Translations under genes and position numbers: made by a program
Part shown: piece after piece, positions 6,996-16,665 of the stretch
Position numbering within the stretch: position 1 is the first letter of the stretch
Layout of the letters: every line of letters starts with the position of its first letter
The notes under the pieces: model-generated
What the model saw: only the letters and a program-made list of their open reading frames with translations
What the model was told of the DNA's origin: nothing
The model's database searches: none
Assembly (NCBI GenBank): GCA_002239045.1
Contig: MPNN01000001.1
Location: 248,001-312,000 of the forward strand
Length of the DNA stretch: 64,000 bases
Direction of reading: 5' to 3'
Origin: SAR202 cluster bacterium bin127
Lineage (GTDB): Bacteria; Chloroflexota; Dehalococcoidia; Lucifugimonadales; Lucifugimonadaceae

Positions 6996-8567
6996 ATGAA
7001 CATCTCAAGCACTTACGACACGATCATAGTGGGCGCCGGTTCGGCCGGGGCAATTCTCGCGACGCGGCTGACGGAAGACCCAGACCATTCTGTGCTGCTG
7101 ATCGAAGCGGGTCCGGACTACCCGGATTTCGACGAGATCCCGGACGATGTCAAGTACGGCTACGGTCATACGGATCAACCGTGGCGTAGGGCGCACAGCG
7201 ATCATCGATGGACCTTCGTGGCGCGTTACACAGACGAGGCGATGCCGGGTCTGATACCTCGGGGCAGGGTAGTGGGCGGATCGAGCGCGGTCAACGGGCA
7301 GATTTTCCTGAGGGGCGTCCCCGAGGACTATGACAACTGGTCATCTTGGGGCAACGACAGGTGGAGCTTTGAGGAGTTGATGCCGTTCTTCCGGATGGTG
7401 GAGACGGACACCGATTACGCTGGTGATTTCCACGGATCGGAAGGCCCGATCATTGTGCGGCGGTTCAAGCCCGATGAATGGAATCCGGATCAACGGGCTT
7501 TTTACGAAGCGGCGCGCGCCAACGGTTTCCCGGAGTGCCCAGACCACAACGCTCCAGACTCGACCGGTGTGGGTCCAACGCCGTTGAACAATCCCGGCCG
7601 CGTGCGTTGGAGCACTGCGATCGGTTATCTCAGCATTGCACGAGAACGCCCGAATCTCACAATACAGCCGGATTATTTGGTACACAAAGTGCTCTTTGAC
7701 GGTAAGCGGGCGGTTGGAATCAGTGGAGAAGTGGGTGGTGGAGTCGTGGACTTTGAAGGCGAGAAAATCATCTTGTCAGCTGGTGCGATCGGTTCGCCGC
7801 ATCTTCTGATGCTTTCGGGCGTGGGGCCGACGGAGAAGTTGGCATCAGTCGGTGTACCGGTGTTGCATCACCTTACCGGCGTGGGAGAGAACCTACGCGA
7901 TCATCCGCAGGTCAGGACGGTTTGGCGTACGCACGACGGCTTCGAGCAACCGGTCGGGATACCGGGCATGCAGGTAACTCTGCGGTACACCGCGGAGGGC
8001 TCGCACCTGACTAACGACATGCTCATCCAATCGATCTCGCGCAGTCCGATTGACATCAGGCCGTATCGAACTGAAGCGAGCGACGAGTTAGGCTTTGGGA
8101 TGGTCGTCTGCATCGACCTCGCCGTCGGGTCGGGGAGTCTGTACCTGCGAGACAGGGATCCTCATATTCAACCGTTCCTCAACTACAACTACTTGGAAGA
8201 CGATTTTGACACGGCGCGGTTGCGGGAGGGTGTACGGATAAGTCTTGGTTTCGCGGAGCACGAGAAATGGGGCCGTTTGGCGAAGGAGCTTGTGGATCCG
8301 ACGGATGCGGACCTTGAGTCAGACGAGTCGTTGGATAACTGGATCAGGCGACGGGTTGCGACCAGCCATCATGTATCCGGCACCTGCAAAATGGGGCCCG
8401 ATAGGGACCCGACGGCCGTAGTAGACCAGTTCGGGAACGTGCGTGGTTTGAAGAACTTGAAGGTTGCGGACGCGTCGATCATGCCGGACTGCATCCGTGC
8501 GAATACCAACGTGACCTCGATGGTTATTGGGGAGCGGGTGTCGTCGTTTATCGGGGAAGGGCTGTAG
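6996..8567 (+). CDS. GMC family oxidoreductase (choline dehydrogenase-like)
   Basis: A 523-residue FAD-dependent alcohol dehydrogenase/oxidase. The FAD-binding GAGSAGA is at residues 13-19, GMC signature 1 (GRVVGGSSAVNGQ) near 90 and signature 2 (GAIGSPHLLMLSGVGP) near 263. The active-site pair is His in SHHVSGTCKMGP (about 457) and Asn in NTNVTSM (about 503). Length fits the family. GAGGT lies just before the ATG. The substrate is probably a small alcohol. The nearest neighbour is the divergent HpcH/HpaI aldolase, so they may share a pathway, but this is inference. Confidence 0.92.
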   Translation: MNISSTYDTIIVGAGSAGAILATRLTEDPDHSVLLIEAGPDYPDFDEIPDDVKYGYGHTDQPWRRAHSDHRWTFVARYTDEAMPGLIPRGRVVGGSSAVNGQIFLRGVPEDYDNWSSWGNDRWSFEELMPFFRMVETDTDYAGDFHGSEGPIIVRRFKPDEWNPDQRAFYEAARANGFPECPDHNAPDSTGVGPTPLNNPGRVRWSTAIGYLSIARERPNLTIQPDYLVHKVLFDGKRAVGISGEVGGGVVDFEGEKIILSAGAIGSPHLLMLSGVGPTEKLASVGVPVLHHLTGVGENLRDHPQVRTVWRTHDGFEQPVGIPGMQVTLRYTAEGSHLTNDMLIQSISRSPIDIRPYRTEASDELGFGMVVCIDLAVGSGSLYLRDRDPHIQPFLNYNYLEDDFDTARLREGVRISLGFAEHEKWGRLAKELVDPTDADLESDESLDNWIRRRVATSHHVSGTCKMGPDRDPTAVVDQFGNVRGLKNLKVADASIMPDCIRANTNVTSMVIGERVSSFIGEGL

Positions 8568-8578
8568 GCGAGACGAGG

Positions 8579-9145
8579 TCACTCGTAGCGAAAGCAGCTC
8601 GTTACGTGGTCATTGACGAGTCCCGCGGACTGCATGAAGGCATAGCAGATGGTGGGGCCGACAAAGTTGAAGCCGTGGGCTCGGAGGGTCTTGCTCATGG
8701 CACGGGATTTGTCGGTTTGGGCGGGTATGTCGGCGAGGGTCTGGAAGGTGTTTCGGATGGTTTCGCCTTTGACGAAGCTCCAAAGGAACTTGTCTAAAGA
8801 GCCGTGTTCCGCCTGGATGGTTAACGTTGCGCGGGCGTTAGTGATGGCGGAGGCGATTTTGGCGCGGTTGCGGATGATGCGGGTGTCGGCGCGGAGTCGT
8901 TCACGATCTTCGTTGTTGTAGGCGGCCACTGTTGCGATGTCGAAACCGTCGAACGCGGCGCGGTAGCCTTCGCGGCGGTGCAGTACTGTTCGCCAAGATA
9001 GCCCCGCCTGCGCGCCTTCAAGGACAAGGAGTTCGAATAGCGCCCGGTCGTCGTGGATGGGGACGCCCCAATCCTCGTCGTGGTATCGCTGCATCAGAGG
9101 GTCGTCTCCGGCCCATTCGCATCGGATCACTGCTTGACATTCCAT
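8579..9145 (-). CDS. tag: DNA-3-methyladenine glycosylase I
   Basis: A 188-residue base-excision enzyme that removes 3-methyladenine from DNA. The family's zinc site is complete: Cys9 (RCEWA), His22 (YHDEDWG), His180 and Cys184 (NDHVTSC). The substrate-pocket segment EGAQAGLSWRTVLHRRE (43-59) is conserved, as are GFNFVGPTICYAFMQ and GLVNDH near the end. Length and motifs match Tag closely. It is convergent with the GMC gene, with only 11 bases between them. Confidence 0.95.
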   Translation of the reverse strand: MECQAVIRCEWAGDDPLMQRYHDEDWGVPIHDDRALFELLVLEGAQAGLSWRTVLHRREGYRAAFDGFDIATVAAYNNEDRERLRADTRIIRNRAKIASAITNARATLTIQAEHGSLDKFLWSFVKGETIRNTFQTLADIPAQTDKSRAMSKTLRAHGFNFVGPTICYAFMQSAGLVNDHVTSCFRYE

Positions 9146-9236
9146 GCAATGGAAGCGTACTACGATGTGCGATACGGATGTGATCTTGCTAGTCTTTTAG
9201 TGACTGATCGACGCAGTTTACGAATGGGTTCACGCT

Positions 9237-9596
9237 ATGAAATGGAAGCAGCACGAATCTGAGGATGCAATCCTGGAGCCAGGGCTGCATGAGGGCGATG
9301 GGGTCGTAACGCGTCGCAGATTCTTCGAGGGCGCATCGAACCTGCCGGTGCGGATTGAGGTTTGGGAATTGCCACCCGGCGCGAGTGAGGGTAGCCACGT
9401 GCACGACGGTGACGATACGCTCGAGGAGTTCTACTACTTCATTGCCGGCAGGGGAGTGATGTGGTTGGATGGCGAGGAACAGGCGGTCGCGGCAGGCGAC
9501 GCGGTCCTGGCGCCGCCGGGTGTAGACCACGGTTTCAGATGCGTCGGCGATGACACGCTGAAGCTGGTCATCGCGTGGGGTAAACCGTCAACATAG
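9237..9596 (+). CDS. Cupin domain protein
   Basis: A 119-residue single cupin. Metal-binding residues of motif 1 are His54, His56 and Glu63/64 (GSHVHDGDDTLEEFYYF), and motif 2 has His98 (APPGVDHGF). The family includes sugar isomerases and dioxygenases, and nothing here fixes the substrate. It precedes the frameshifted membrane gene by 18 bases, so co-transcription is likely. Confidence 0.85.
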   Translation: MKWKQHESEDAILEPGLHEGDGVVTRRRFFEGASNLPVRIEVWELPPGASEGSHVHDGDDTLEEFYYFIAGRGVMWLDGEEQAVAAGDAVLAPPGVDHGFRCVGDDTLKLVIAWGKPST

Positions 9597-9614
9597 ATGG
9601 ATTAGGAGGCGCGA

Positions 9615-10335
9615 ATGTTAGACATCAATGATCTCTTCCCAAACGGCCTGAGCATTCAGGACGCCATCGATATGCTGCAACCGGTCGCGATTTACGTGAT
9701 CGGCATTGCCGTGTATGCGGTATTCGTTTTCAATTTCTATCGCTTCGTGGCGCTACGCGACATGTTCGCCTTTGATGTCTACCGCTACGAAGAGTCGCGT
9801 CATCGGGCGATTCGGAGTTTCATACATCCTGAAATCCCTGATCGTGTTCCCGATGTTCGCTTTCTTTTGGTTCGCTGTGCTGACGTTGATGTTGACGTTT
9901 ATGTCCGAGGGCAGAGATATATCGGACACGTTGTTGATCGCCTTGGCGACGGTGAGCGCCATCCGCTTCTCGGCGTACTACGACGAAGATCTGTCGCGCG
10001 ACTTGGCGAAGATCCTGCCATTCGCCTTGCTGGCGCTGTTTTTGATCGATGCGTCGTTCTTCAACTTCGGCGATTCGTTGGAGAAGCTTGAGGATGTGGG
10101 CGACCATGCGGAGGCCATTGTCTATTACTTGGTGTTTCTGATCGCCTTGGAACTGGTGCTACGCTTCGGCTTCGGTTTCAGCGTTTGGCTATTCACGAAG
10201 CGGCCAGTGCGGACTAAGGCGCGTCCCGTCATCAGAGGTGACGATTCCGCTGCTGAGATGGCCGACGAAGCCGTCGCGCCCGAAAAGGATGGCGAAGTCG
10301 GTGATGAGGGGACAGCGCGGGAATCATCAGGATGA
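9615..10335 (+). pseudogene. Frameshifted multi-pass membrane protein
   Basis: Two overlapping frames together make one protein. From ATG 9615 (TAGGAGG 6 bases upstream) about 65 residues run through a first helix and RDMFAFDVYRYEESRHRA. The continuation, YILKSLIVFPMFAFFWFAVL, lies in the +1 frame and runs to 10335. The joined product of about 240 residues has roughly five membrane helices and a charged tail (EKDGEVGDEGTARESSG). The shift lies between about 9795 and 9830. It resembles an uncharacterised family I associate with Chloroflexota. Either the gene is broken or there is one base error. Confidence 0.65.
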
Positions 10336-10411
10336 CGGGAGCTGCATGAATTACGTGTTTCTGTATTTACGGTAAGATTAATGGGCAGTAGGTATTCGAA
10401 GGGCGACCGTA

Positions 10412-10864
10412 ATGCAGGCAAAGAAAAAGAGACTGACGCTGGACATGGATCCCGCCTTTCAGCGTCGACTGAAGGCAACGGCGGCGCTGAAGGGCGTTAG
10501 CATGCGGGAGTACTGTTTGAGCGCGATTGATCGAGAGTTGGATGAGGACCAGTTGGATGAGGACAAAGATTTAAGCTCTGCAACGCCAGCTTCGAACCAA
10601 TACACGATAGTCCGGCGAGGGTTTAAGGGAGATATGGTGTTGACGGGAGACTCGGTTGAAGTGCTCAAGAAGGCGCGTGAGGTCAGGGATGCCGAAATCG
10701 AAGCGGATGGCAAGGCCAATAGACAGTCGGGCCGCTTCGGTATAGGAGAGGTAATAGCCCTCCGTAAGGAGCTTTTTGGTGACCGAGTGTTTCCCGGGCA
10801 CTCGGCCGACTTGCTCAGAGAAGCCCGCGCGATCAGAGACGCTGAAATCGAGGGTTGGGCGTGA
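10412..10864 (+). CDS. RHH-type antitoxin with duplicated C-terminal motif
   Basis: A 150-residue protein. Residues 5-50 form a ribbon-helix-helix DNA-binding domain (KRLTLDMDPAFQRRLKATAA, MREYCLSAIDREL). After an acidic linker come two copies of a motif of about 30 residues: GDMVLTGDSVEVLKKAREVR with DAEIE near 74-99, and GDRVFPGHSADLLREARAIR with DAEIE near 121-147. The tail presumably binds the PIN toxin, whose start overlaps this stop (GTGA). One such motif would be expected, so the duplication is unusual. Confidence 0.75.
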   Translation: MQAKKKRLTLDMDPAFQRRLKATAALKGVSMREYCLSAIDRELDEDQLDEDKDLSSATPASNQYTIVRRGFKGDMVLTGDSVEVLKKAREVRDAEIEADGKANRQSGRFGIGEVIALRKELFGDRVFPGHSADLLREARAIRDAEIEGWA

Positions 10865-11307
10865 GCCAGTCGGTCGTTGTGGACGCCAATCTGGCGTTCA
10901 AATGGGTGGTGAAAGAAGAGTACTCTGACAAGGCTGAAGCACTGGCACTAGAGTGGCACGAATCAGGAACTCAATTAGTTGCGCCTTATTTCATGCCTGT
11001 AGAAGTGACGAACATTCTTCACCAGAGGGTACGGCGGTCGGAGATGAACCTAGAGGAAGTGATGCGACTGATCGAAAAGTTGCTATCCGCCGGTATCGAA
11101 CTGCATCACTCTCTGGATATCCATCGACGGGCGTTGGAGTTGGCGAACGAACTCGGACAGGGCGCGGCGTATGACTGCCACTACTTGGCACTGGCTGAAT
11201 CACTGGATTGCGAGATGTGGACCGCCGACGCGCGTTTTTATCGCGTTGCGAGGCCTACATCCACAAGATTGCGCCTCTTGAACGAGTTCGTCGCGCCGGA
11301 GTTGTAG
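10861..11307 (+). CDS. vapC: VapC-like PIN domain toxin
   Basis: A 148-residue PIN-domain ribonuclease. The acidic site is visible as Asp in VVVDANLAFKW (near residue 8), Glu in MPVEVTN (near 46), Asp in AAYDCHYLALAE (near 102) and Asp in WTADARF (near 120). GTG 10861 overlaps the antitoxin stop by 4 bases, indicating translational coupling; a TTG 6 bases earlier is less likely. VapC toxins cleave tRNA or rRNA; the target here is unknown. Confidence 0.88.
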   Translation: MSQSVVVDANLAFKWVVKEEYSDKAEALALEWHESGTQLVAPYFMPVEVTNILHQRVRRSEMNLEEVMRLIEKLLSAGIELHHSLDIHRRALELANELGQGAAYDCHYLALAESLDCEMWTADARFYRVARPTSTRLRLLNEFVAPEL

Positions 11308-11327
11308 GTCGTGCCAAGCCGTCTGTG

Positions 11328-11900
11328 ATGATCACGATCAGGGAAGAAACGATGTCGGCGCTTGCCGAGTATGGAAAGGTGTCGATCGCCTTTATGGTCG
11401 AATCCCGATATGTGGCGACGCCGAAGGAGGGTGATGGCGGGTGGAGGTTGACCGAGGAGGCAGTTGATTCGCCGTGGGTCAAGGATTACGACGGTGGCGA
11501 ACCGCCGACTCGGTGGTTACGTTGGGACACTACGAATTGGCGGATATTGTCGGCGTTTGCGGGTGAAAAACGGGTGGGCGGTGCAATCGTTGTTCACGAT
11601 TCACCGGAATTGAATTTCCTTGAAGGTCGGAGAGATCTGGCGGCGTTGTGGGATATCCGAGTCGCGCCCGAGTGGCGGGGACAGGGCGTAGGGACGATGT
11701 TGTTCAAACGCGTTGTCAGCTATGCCCAAAACGTCGGTTGTGTCGATTTGAAGATCGAGACACAGGACATAAACGTGAAAGCTTGCGACTTTTATGCGAA
11801 GCAGGGATGTTGGCTGGTGAATGTCGTTCCCGATGCGTACCCCGGGTTACCAGAGGAGGTTGAGTTCAACTGGATGCTGGAATTCAGACCAGATGTGTAG
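11328..11900 (+). CDS. GNAT family N-acetyltransferase
   Basis: A 190-residue acetyltransferase. The acetyl-CoA binding motif A is LWDIRVAPEWRGQGVGTMLFKRVV (its R-x-x-G-x-G/A core, RGQGVG, near residues 119-124), and the C-terminal motif B is CDFYAKQGCWLVN near 147-159. The start at ATG 11328 gives the typical beginning ITIREE. The frame is open back into vapC, so the start is a judgement. It lies 20 bases after vapC on the same strand, but a functional link is not implied. The substrate is unknown. Confidence 0.85.
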   Translation: MITIREETMSALAEYGKVSIAFMVESRYVATPKEGDGGWRLTEEAVDSPWVKDYDGGEPPTRWLRWDTTNWRILSAFAGEKRVGGAIVVHDSPELNFLEGRRDLAALWDIRVAPEWRGQGVGTMLFKRVVSYAQNVGCVDLKIETQDINVKACDFYAKQGCWLVNVVPDAYPGLPEEVEFNWMLEFRPDV

Positions 11901-12076
11901 TCGCGGTGTATAACGCTGTACGGATTCAATGGGTCGGAACATAAAATCTATCCTGAACGGCGTCTTTTAGGAATGTGTTACCGCGTTCAGATGCACGCCA
12001 ACACCCGATGATCGTTGATCCTGAGGTGTAACATGCATTTAATAGACGTCAATTGTCGGCCAAAGGGGGACCACAC

Positions 12077-14281
12077 TTGACTCAAATGTTGGCGCGTTTG
12101 AGCGCGCGAAGACCGATCGTCATGATCGGCGCATGGATCGTTTTAGTCGTTGTTGCTCTGGCAATTATCGGGCTGCTCCTCAAATCCGCCACGACCACCG
12201 AACTGAAGCTCAGCGGCGGCTTTGAGTCGGCACAAGCAACTACTGCTTTGGAGCGGCTGCGCGGCGGACCTGAACCGATAACTGAAGTCATCATCATTCA
12301 GTCTGAGACGTTGACAGTCGATGATCCGGCGTTTACGGCGAAGGTGAATTCGGTTTTCCAGGAGATCGCCGGGCTGGGCGACGAGATCGTTGGAGAGGGT
12401 GCGGTCAACTACTACATGCTGAGTGTGTTGGCTCCCGAAGCCGCCGAGAACCTGGTCTCGGCCGATCGACGGACGACATTGATGACGATACCGATTGCGG
12501 GCGAATTCGACGAAGCGGCGGTCAATGTTAAAGAGGTGATCGAGGTTGTTGAACGTGCGGATGAAGCGGACGATTTCAGAGTATTAATCAGCGGCGCGGC
12601 GAGCGTTTCGTACGAGACGAACGAGTTTGCGTCTCACGATCTCGAGCAGGGCGAACGAGTGGGGATTCCAGTCGCTTTGCTGATTCTTCTGGCGTTGTTC
12701 GGCGCCGTCGTTGCGGCATTGATACCGATCGGTTTGGCCATAATCGCCATCGTCATCGCGTTGGGAATCGTCGCCATCATCGGACAGTTTTTCGACTTGG
12801 TCTTTTTCGTCACCTTGATGATCACGATGATCGGTTTGGCGGTTGGGATCGACTACTCGTTATTCATCATCTCGCGTTTCCGCGAAGAGTTGGATCGGGG
12901 ATTAGGTGTGCAGGAGGCGGTGGCCCGGGCGGGTGAGACGGCGGGACGGACGGTGCTGTTCAGCGGATTGACGGTAGTGATTGCGCTGTGTGGCATGTTC
13001 ATAATCCCGATGGGTTTCTTCCAATCGCTGGGACTGGGAGCGATATTGGTTGTCATCATCGAGATGGCGGCGACTCTGACTTTGTTGCCGGCGATACTGG
13101 CGCTGCTGGGCCCGAAGGTCGATCTGCTATCGATACCGTTCTTCCGTCGGAAGGGCGGCGAAGATTCTCACGAACATCGCGAGCATGGTTTCTGGGAGCG
13201 CACGACGGTTGTCGTGACCAAGGTGCCGTGGCTCAGCTTCTTGATAGTGGCCGCGCCGATGGTTGTCGCGATCGTCTATTACTTCCAGATCGAGACCGGG
13301 TTGAACGGCGTTGAGGCGTTGCCCGACGGTTCCGTGACGAAGGAGGCGTTCGTTGTCTTGGAAGAGGAGTTCGCGTTCGGTCTCGCCAGCCCCTCGGACA
13401 TCGTCGTTGAGGGCAACATCGGCGATCCTCAGGTGCAGGGAGCGATCGCAAAGTTGACGCAGCTTCTGGTCGAAGACCCGAGGTTCCCGATTCCGCCGCT
13501 GCTGGATCCGTCGTCTTCAGGCGAAATCGCGTTGATCAAACTCGCGTTGCCCGGCCATCCCACGGGCGAGGACGCAGTCGCGCTGATGTCGGTTCTGCGC
13601 GATGAACACATACCTGCCGCTTTCTCAGGTGTTCCTGCGGAGGTAAATGTAGGAGGGCAGAGCGCCACCTCGGCGGAGATCTTCCAGGTCGTCGACCAGT
13701 ACACGCCGATAGTTTTCGCGTTCGTGCTGGGATTCAGCTTCATCGTGCTTCTGCTGGTGTTTAGGTCGATAGTGATTCCGATAAAAGCGGTGATCATGAA
13801 TCTGTTGTCCGTGGGCACCGCCTACGGTCTGTTGGTACTGGTTTTCCAAAAGGGATTCGCCACGGATTTGCTCGGGTTCCAACGTGCGGAGGTAATTGAC
13901 GCGTGGATCCCGTTGTTCTTGTTCACGATTCTCTTCGGACTGTCGATGGACTATCACGTATTTCTGTTAAGTCGGGTTCGGGAACGCTTCGACCAGACGG
14001 GAAACAATACGGAGGCGGTGAGTTACGGATTGCGTTCGACGGCGAATCTGATTACCGGAGCGGCATTGATCATGGTGGCGGTGTTCGGAGCGTTTGCGGC
14101 AGGAAAGACGATAATTAATCAACAGGTCGGGTTTGGTCTTGCGGTGGCGATCTTGTTGGACGCGACGCTGGTCAGATCAGTGCTGGTGCCGGCGAGCATG
14201 GAGATGCTCGGCAAGGGCAACTGGTACTTACCGTCTTGGCTGCAATGGCTGCCTGATCTGAGAGTTGAAGCAGAAGAGTAA
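12077..14281 (+). CDS. MMPL/RND family transporter
   Basis: A membrane exporter of about 734 residues with two equivalent halves. Each half has a helix, an extracytoplasmic loop domain of about 130-160 residues and five more helices. The conserved motifs are GLAVGIDYSLFIISRFREE in the first half and FGLSMDYHVFLLSRVRERF in the second, with the Asp-Tyr pairs that carry the proton relay. TTG 12077 is preferred because AAAGGGGGA lies 7 bases upstream; ATG 12086 and TTG 12053 are alternatives. MMPL proteins export lipids or hydrophobic compounds. No adaptor or outer-membrane partner is nearby, as expected for a monoderm-like cell. Confidence 0.88.
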   Translation: MTQMLARLSARRPIVMIGAWIVLVVVALAIIGLLLKSATTTELKLSGGFESAQATTALERLRGGPEPITEVIIIQSETLTVDDPAFTAKVNSVFQEIAGLGDEIVGEGAVNYYMLSVLAPEAAENLVSADRRTTLMTIPIAGEFDEAAVNVKEVIEVVERADEADDFRVLISGAASVSYETNEFASHDLEQGERVGIPVALLILLALFGAVVAALIPIGLAIIAIVIALGIVAIIGQFFDLVFFVTLMITMIGLAVGIDYSLFIISRFREELDRGLGVQEAVARAGETAGRTVLFSGLTVVIALCGMFIIPMGFFQSLGLGAILVVIIEMAATLTLLPAILALLGPKVDLLSIPFFRRKGGEDSHEHREHGFWERTTVVVTKVPWLSFLIVAAPMVVAIVYYFQIETGLNGVEALPDGSVTKEAFVVLEEEFAFGLASPSDIVVEGNIGDPQVQGAIAKLTQLLVEDPRFPIPPLLDPSSSGEIALIKLALPGHPTGEDAVALMSVLRDEHIPAAFSGVPAEVNVGGQSATSAEIFQVVDQYTPIVFAFVLGFSFIVLLLVFRSIVIPIKAVIMNLLSVGTAYGLLVLVFQKGFATDLLGFQRAEVIDAWIPLFLFTILFGLSMDYHVFLLSRVRERFDQTGNNTEAVSYGLRSTANLITGAALIMVAVFGAFAAGKTIINQQVGFGLAVAILLDATLVRSVLVPASMEMLGKGNWYLPSWLQWLPDLRVEAEE

Positions 14282-14341
14282 TCTACGATATTTAGTGATG
14301 AAGACGTCACTGCTCCGACTACTAGACATACATACGTTGCG

Positions 14342-15505
14342 ATGAACATACCATCCGATTACTTACCGGGCTATCAAAAGGCCCGATCTGTGGACGAAGA
14401 GGCCGCGGACAACTACATAGCTCACACCAACATCGGCGACCCAGTAATGGATGCTGTGGTGGAAGAGTTGGCATCGTTACCTCAGGATCAAGTGCACCGT
14501 TTCATTCGCGCGGGCATGGAGGAGGACCGAGAAGGTCTACAGAAAGCGCCGCAATTGTTGCGCGACTTTTTCATTGATGCGCCGCAGCCTGACCCGGACT
14601 GGCTAAACCGTGACGCCTTTGGCCCTGGAATCCGCGCTTTCCAGAGGAATTCCACCCTTGTCCTGTCGGCTTTTGTAACCGGAACGTTGGTAGACGGGTT
14701 TTCGACACTCATCAGTAGGTCGTTCGTGCAAACCGGGCGCATATTCGACGATGGCGTTTGGCGACTCAAACAAAACAACCGGCACCAGTTAGAGATCTTC
14801 TGGCCCGGCGGGTTGTGGAGGTACGGTGAGGGGTGGAAGCTGTCTGTCCGCATCCGGTTCGTCCACGCCCAAGTGCGTCGGCTGCTTGGGGCGACTGCAG
14901 AATGGGAGCACGACAATTGGGGAGTGCCGATCAGCGCTGCACACGTGGGATACGCGGTCGCTTGTTTCGCCGCGCGTTCGGTCACACATTCGGAGTCTTT
15001 AGGTGCTCACTACAGCGAAGAAGAACGCGCCAGCTTCCACGATGTTTGGCGCTATTCCGGTTACCTCATGGGCATTCCCGAATCCATATTATTCACCAAC
15101 GAAAGCGATGCCCTGCACTTGTACCGGATCGGGTCGATGTGTGAACCTCCTCCTACCGAAGATGCGATCATCATGACGAACGCGCTGATTAACTCAGCTC
15201 CGCTGGTCGCTGGCATCGTGGATTCGGCCGCGCGGAAGAAGCTGGTGAATAACGTCATTTACCCGGTTTCCAGAGCCCTAATAGGGGATGACCTGGCCGA
15301 CCAGCTGAACTTTCCCAAGAGTAGGCTTCCATTCACATTGCTATCGTTCCGGCTGGACCAGCGCATCAAGCGGTTAAGGGCAAGGTTCCTAAACGAAGGG
15401 GGAACGAACTTTGTGACGCTTCTAGAGGCGTCGGCCTACGACGACAGCGGACTGAGTTACAGGTTGCCCGACCATGCGCACGCCGAACGGTCCGGAAAGT
15501 GGTGA
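14342..15505 (+). CDS. Oxygenase MpaB family protein (DUF2236)
   Basis: A 387-residue helical protein of the MpaB / rubber-oxygenase (Lcp) superfamily. Signs are FGPGIRAFQRNSTLVLSAF at the start of the core, RIRFVHAQVRRLLG near residues 169-182 with the proposed haem-ligand His about 174, then WGVPISAAHVGYAVACF and DVWRYSGYLMGIPESIL. Family members are haem proteins that oxidatively cleave polyisoprenoids or act in fungal mycophenolate synthesis. The substrate is unknown. It stands 60 bases after the MMPL gene. Confidence 0.8.
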   Translation: MNIPSDYLPGYQKARSVDEEAADNYIAHTNIGDPVMDAVVEELASLPQDQVHRFIRAGMEEDREGLQKAPQLLRDFFIDAPQPDPDWLNRDAFGPGIRAFQRNSTLVLSAFVTGTLVDGFSTLISRSFVQTGRIFDDGVWRLKQNNRHQLEIFWPGGLWRYGEGWKLSVRIRFVHAQVRRLLGATAEWEHDNWGVPISAAHVGYAVACFAARSVTHSESLGAHYSEEERASFHDVWRYSGYLMGIPESILFTNESDALHLYRIGSMCEPPPTEDAIIMTNALINSAPLVAGIVDSAARKKLVNNVIYPVSRALIGDDLADQLNFPKSRLPFTLLSFRLDQRIKRLRARFLNEGGTNFVTLLEASAYDDSGLSYRLPDHAHAERSGKW

Positions 15506-15601
15506 GCGGTTGAAAGCCTCAGACGTTTTCGAAGAGGTTGAGTATCGTCACTCCGAGTTGCTGTTGAGTGCCGGTAAGCGAAAATTCAGAGCGATGTTTC
15601 G

Positions 15602-16471
15602 ATGAATTCAGCACCGTCGATCGTATCGACAGACCATTTGGTTGAGAACTACGATGCGATCGCGTTTGATTCGTATGGCGTGTTGGTTGATGGCATCGAT
15701 CCGTTGCCTGGTGCGATTGAGTTGACAGATCGGTTGTCTGAGTCAGGCAAGCCATGGGTACTCGCCACCAACGATGCGTCTAGATTGAACGCGAGCCGTA
15801 TAACGGTGATGCGGAGCCAAGGGTTCACAATCGGTGATGAACAGGTGATTTCGGCCGGTTCGTTGCTCCGCCGATTCTTTGAGGAGCGGGGTATCGTCGG
15901 GATGGATTGCATTGCCACCGGTCACGGCGAGGCGGTGGAGTTCGTACGAAACGCGGGTTGCAACCCGGTGCCGTTGACTTCGATCGACGATCATGCGGCA
16001 TCGTTGGTAATCGCAGGCATTACAGGATACGACTGGGCGGAAGCGACCTCGGAGATGTTGACCTTGATAATTCGTCGGATGGACGCCGGTAATCCGCTTC
16101 ACTTAGCGGTTCCGAACCCAGACGTTTTGTATCCGGATGGATTGGATCGTTTCGCCATCGGACCTGGTGGATTGGCAGAACTACTCGAAGTCGCGGTGTC
16201 GAGGCGTTTCGGCGATGATCCTGCGGTCAAATTCGCGAAGCTTGGCAAACCGTACAAGCCGATGTTCGACGCAATTAAGGAACGACTGAACGGTTGCCGT
16301 AAGGTGGCGTTCATCGGTGACCAACTGCAAACCGACATCGCGGGCGCCAATCAGGCCGGTATCGACTCCGTCTTGGTCGGAACTGGTATCACGCGATGGG
16401 AGACCGCCCACGATCTTTTAGACGTGCCGGACGCGTTAATGCCGACGCTGCTGTTACCTTCGATGAAGTGA
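15602..16471 (+). CDS. HAD superfamily class IIA hydrolase-like protein
   Basis: A 289-residue protein with HAD motif I FDSYGVLVDG (near 22-31), motif II TND (near 56), and the C-terminal motifs LGKPYKPMF (lysine) and FIGDQLQTDIAGANQAGI (GDxxxTD). The cap arrangement is that of class IIA (NagD-like). The second aspartate of DxD is replaced by Tyr, a variation seen in the FDxWGV subgroup, which weakens a simple phosphatase call. The substrate is unknown. Confidence 0.82.
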   Translation: MNSAPSIVSTDHLVENYDAIAFDSYGVLVDGIDPLPGAIELTDRLSESGKPWVLATNDASRLNASRITVMRSQGFTIGDEQVISAGSLLRRFFEERGIVGMDCIATGHGEAVEFVRNAGCNPVPLTSIDDHAASLVIAGITGYDWAEATSEMLTLIIRRMDAGNPLHLAVPNPDVLYPDGLDRFAIGPGGLAELLEVAVSRRFGDDPAVKFAKLGKPYKPMFDAIKERLNGCRKVAFIGDQLQTDIAGANQAGIDSVLVGTGITRWETAHDLLDVPDALMPTLLLPSMK

Positions 16472-16559
16472 GCGGTAGGGGTGATTGAAGGTTGATCCTC
16501 ATCGCCTATGGTTCCTGCTTGGCCATCAGGTGGGAGGGTTTCGTAGAGGTGGATGTTCG

Positions 16560-16565
16560 TATAAT
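16560..16565 (+). promoter_or_regulatory. Consensus -10 box upstream of ThDP enzyme gene
   Basis: TATAAT lies about 100 bases before the preferred GTG start at 16666. No good -35 hexamer is visible at 17 bp, so this is a weak call. Confidence 0.35.
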
Positions 16566-16665
16566 CCACTAAACTTGCATATGCTTCGATTCGGGTCGTC
16601 GGGAAGTGAATCTGCCCGCCCAAAACCGTGTCGTTGAACGAAATAACAGCTTGGGAGCGAAGATC

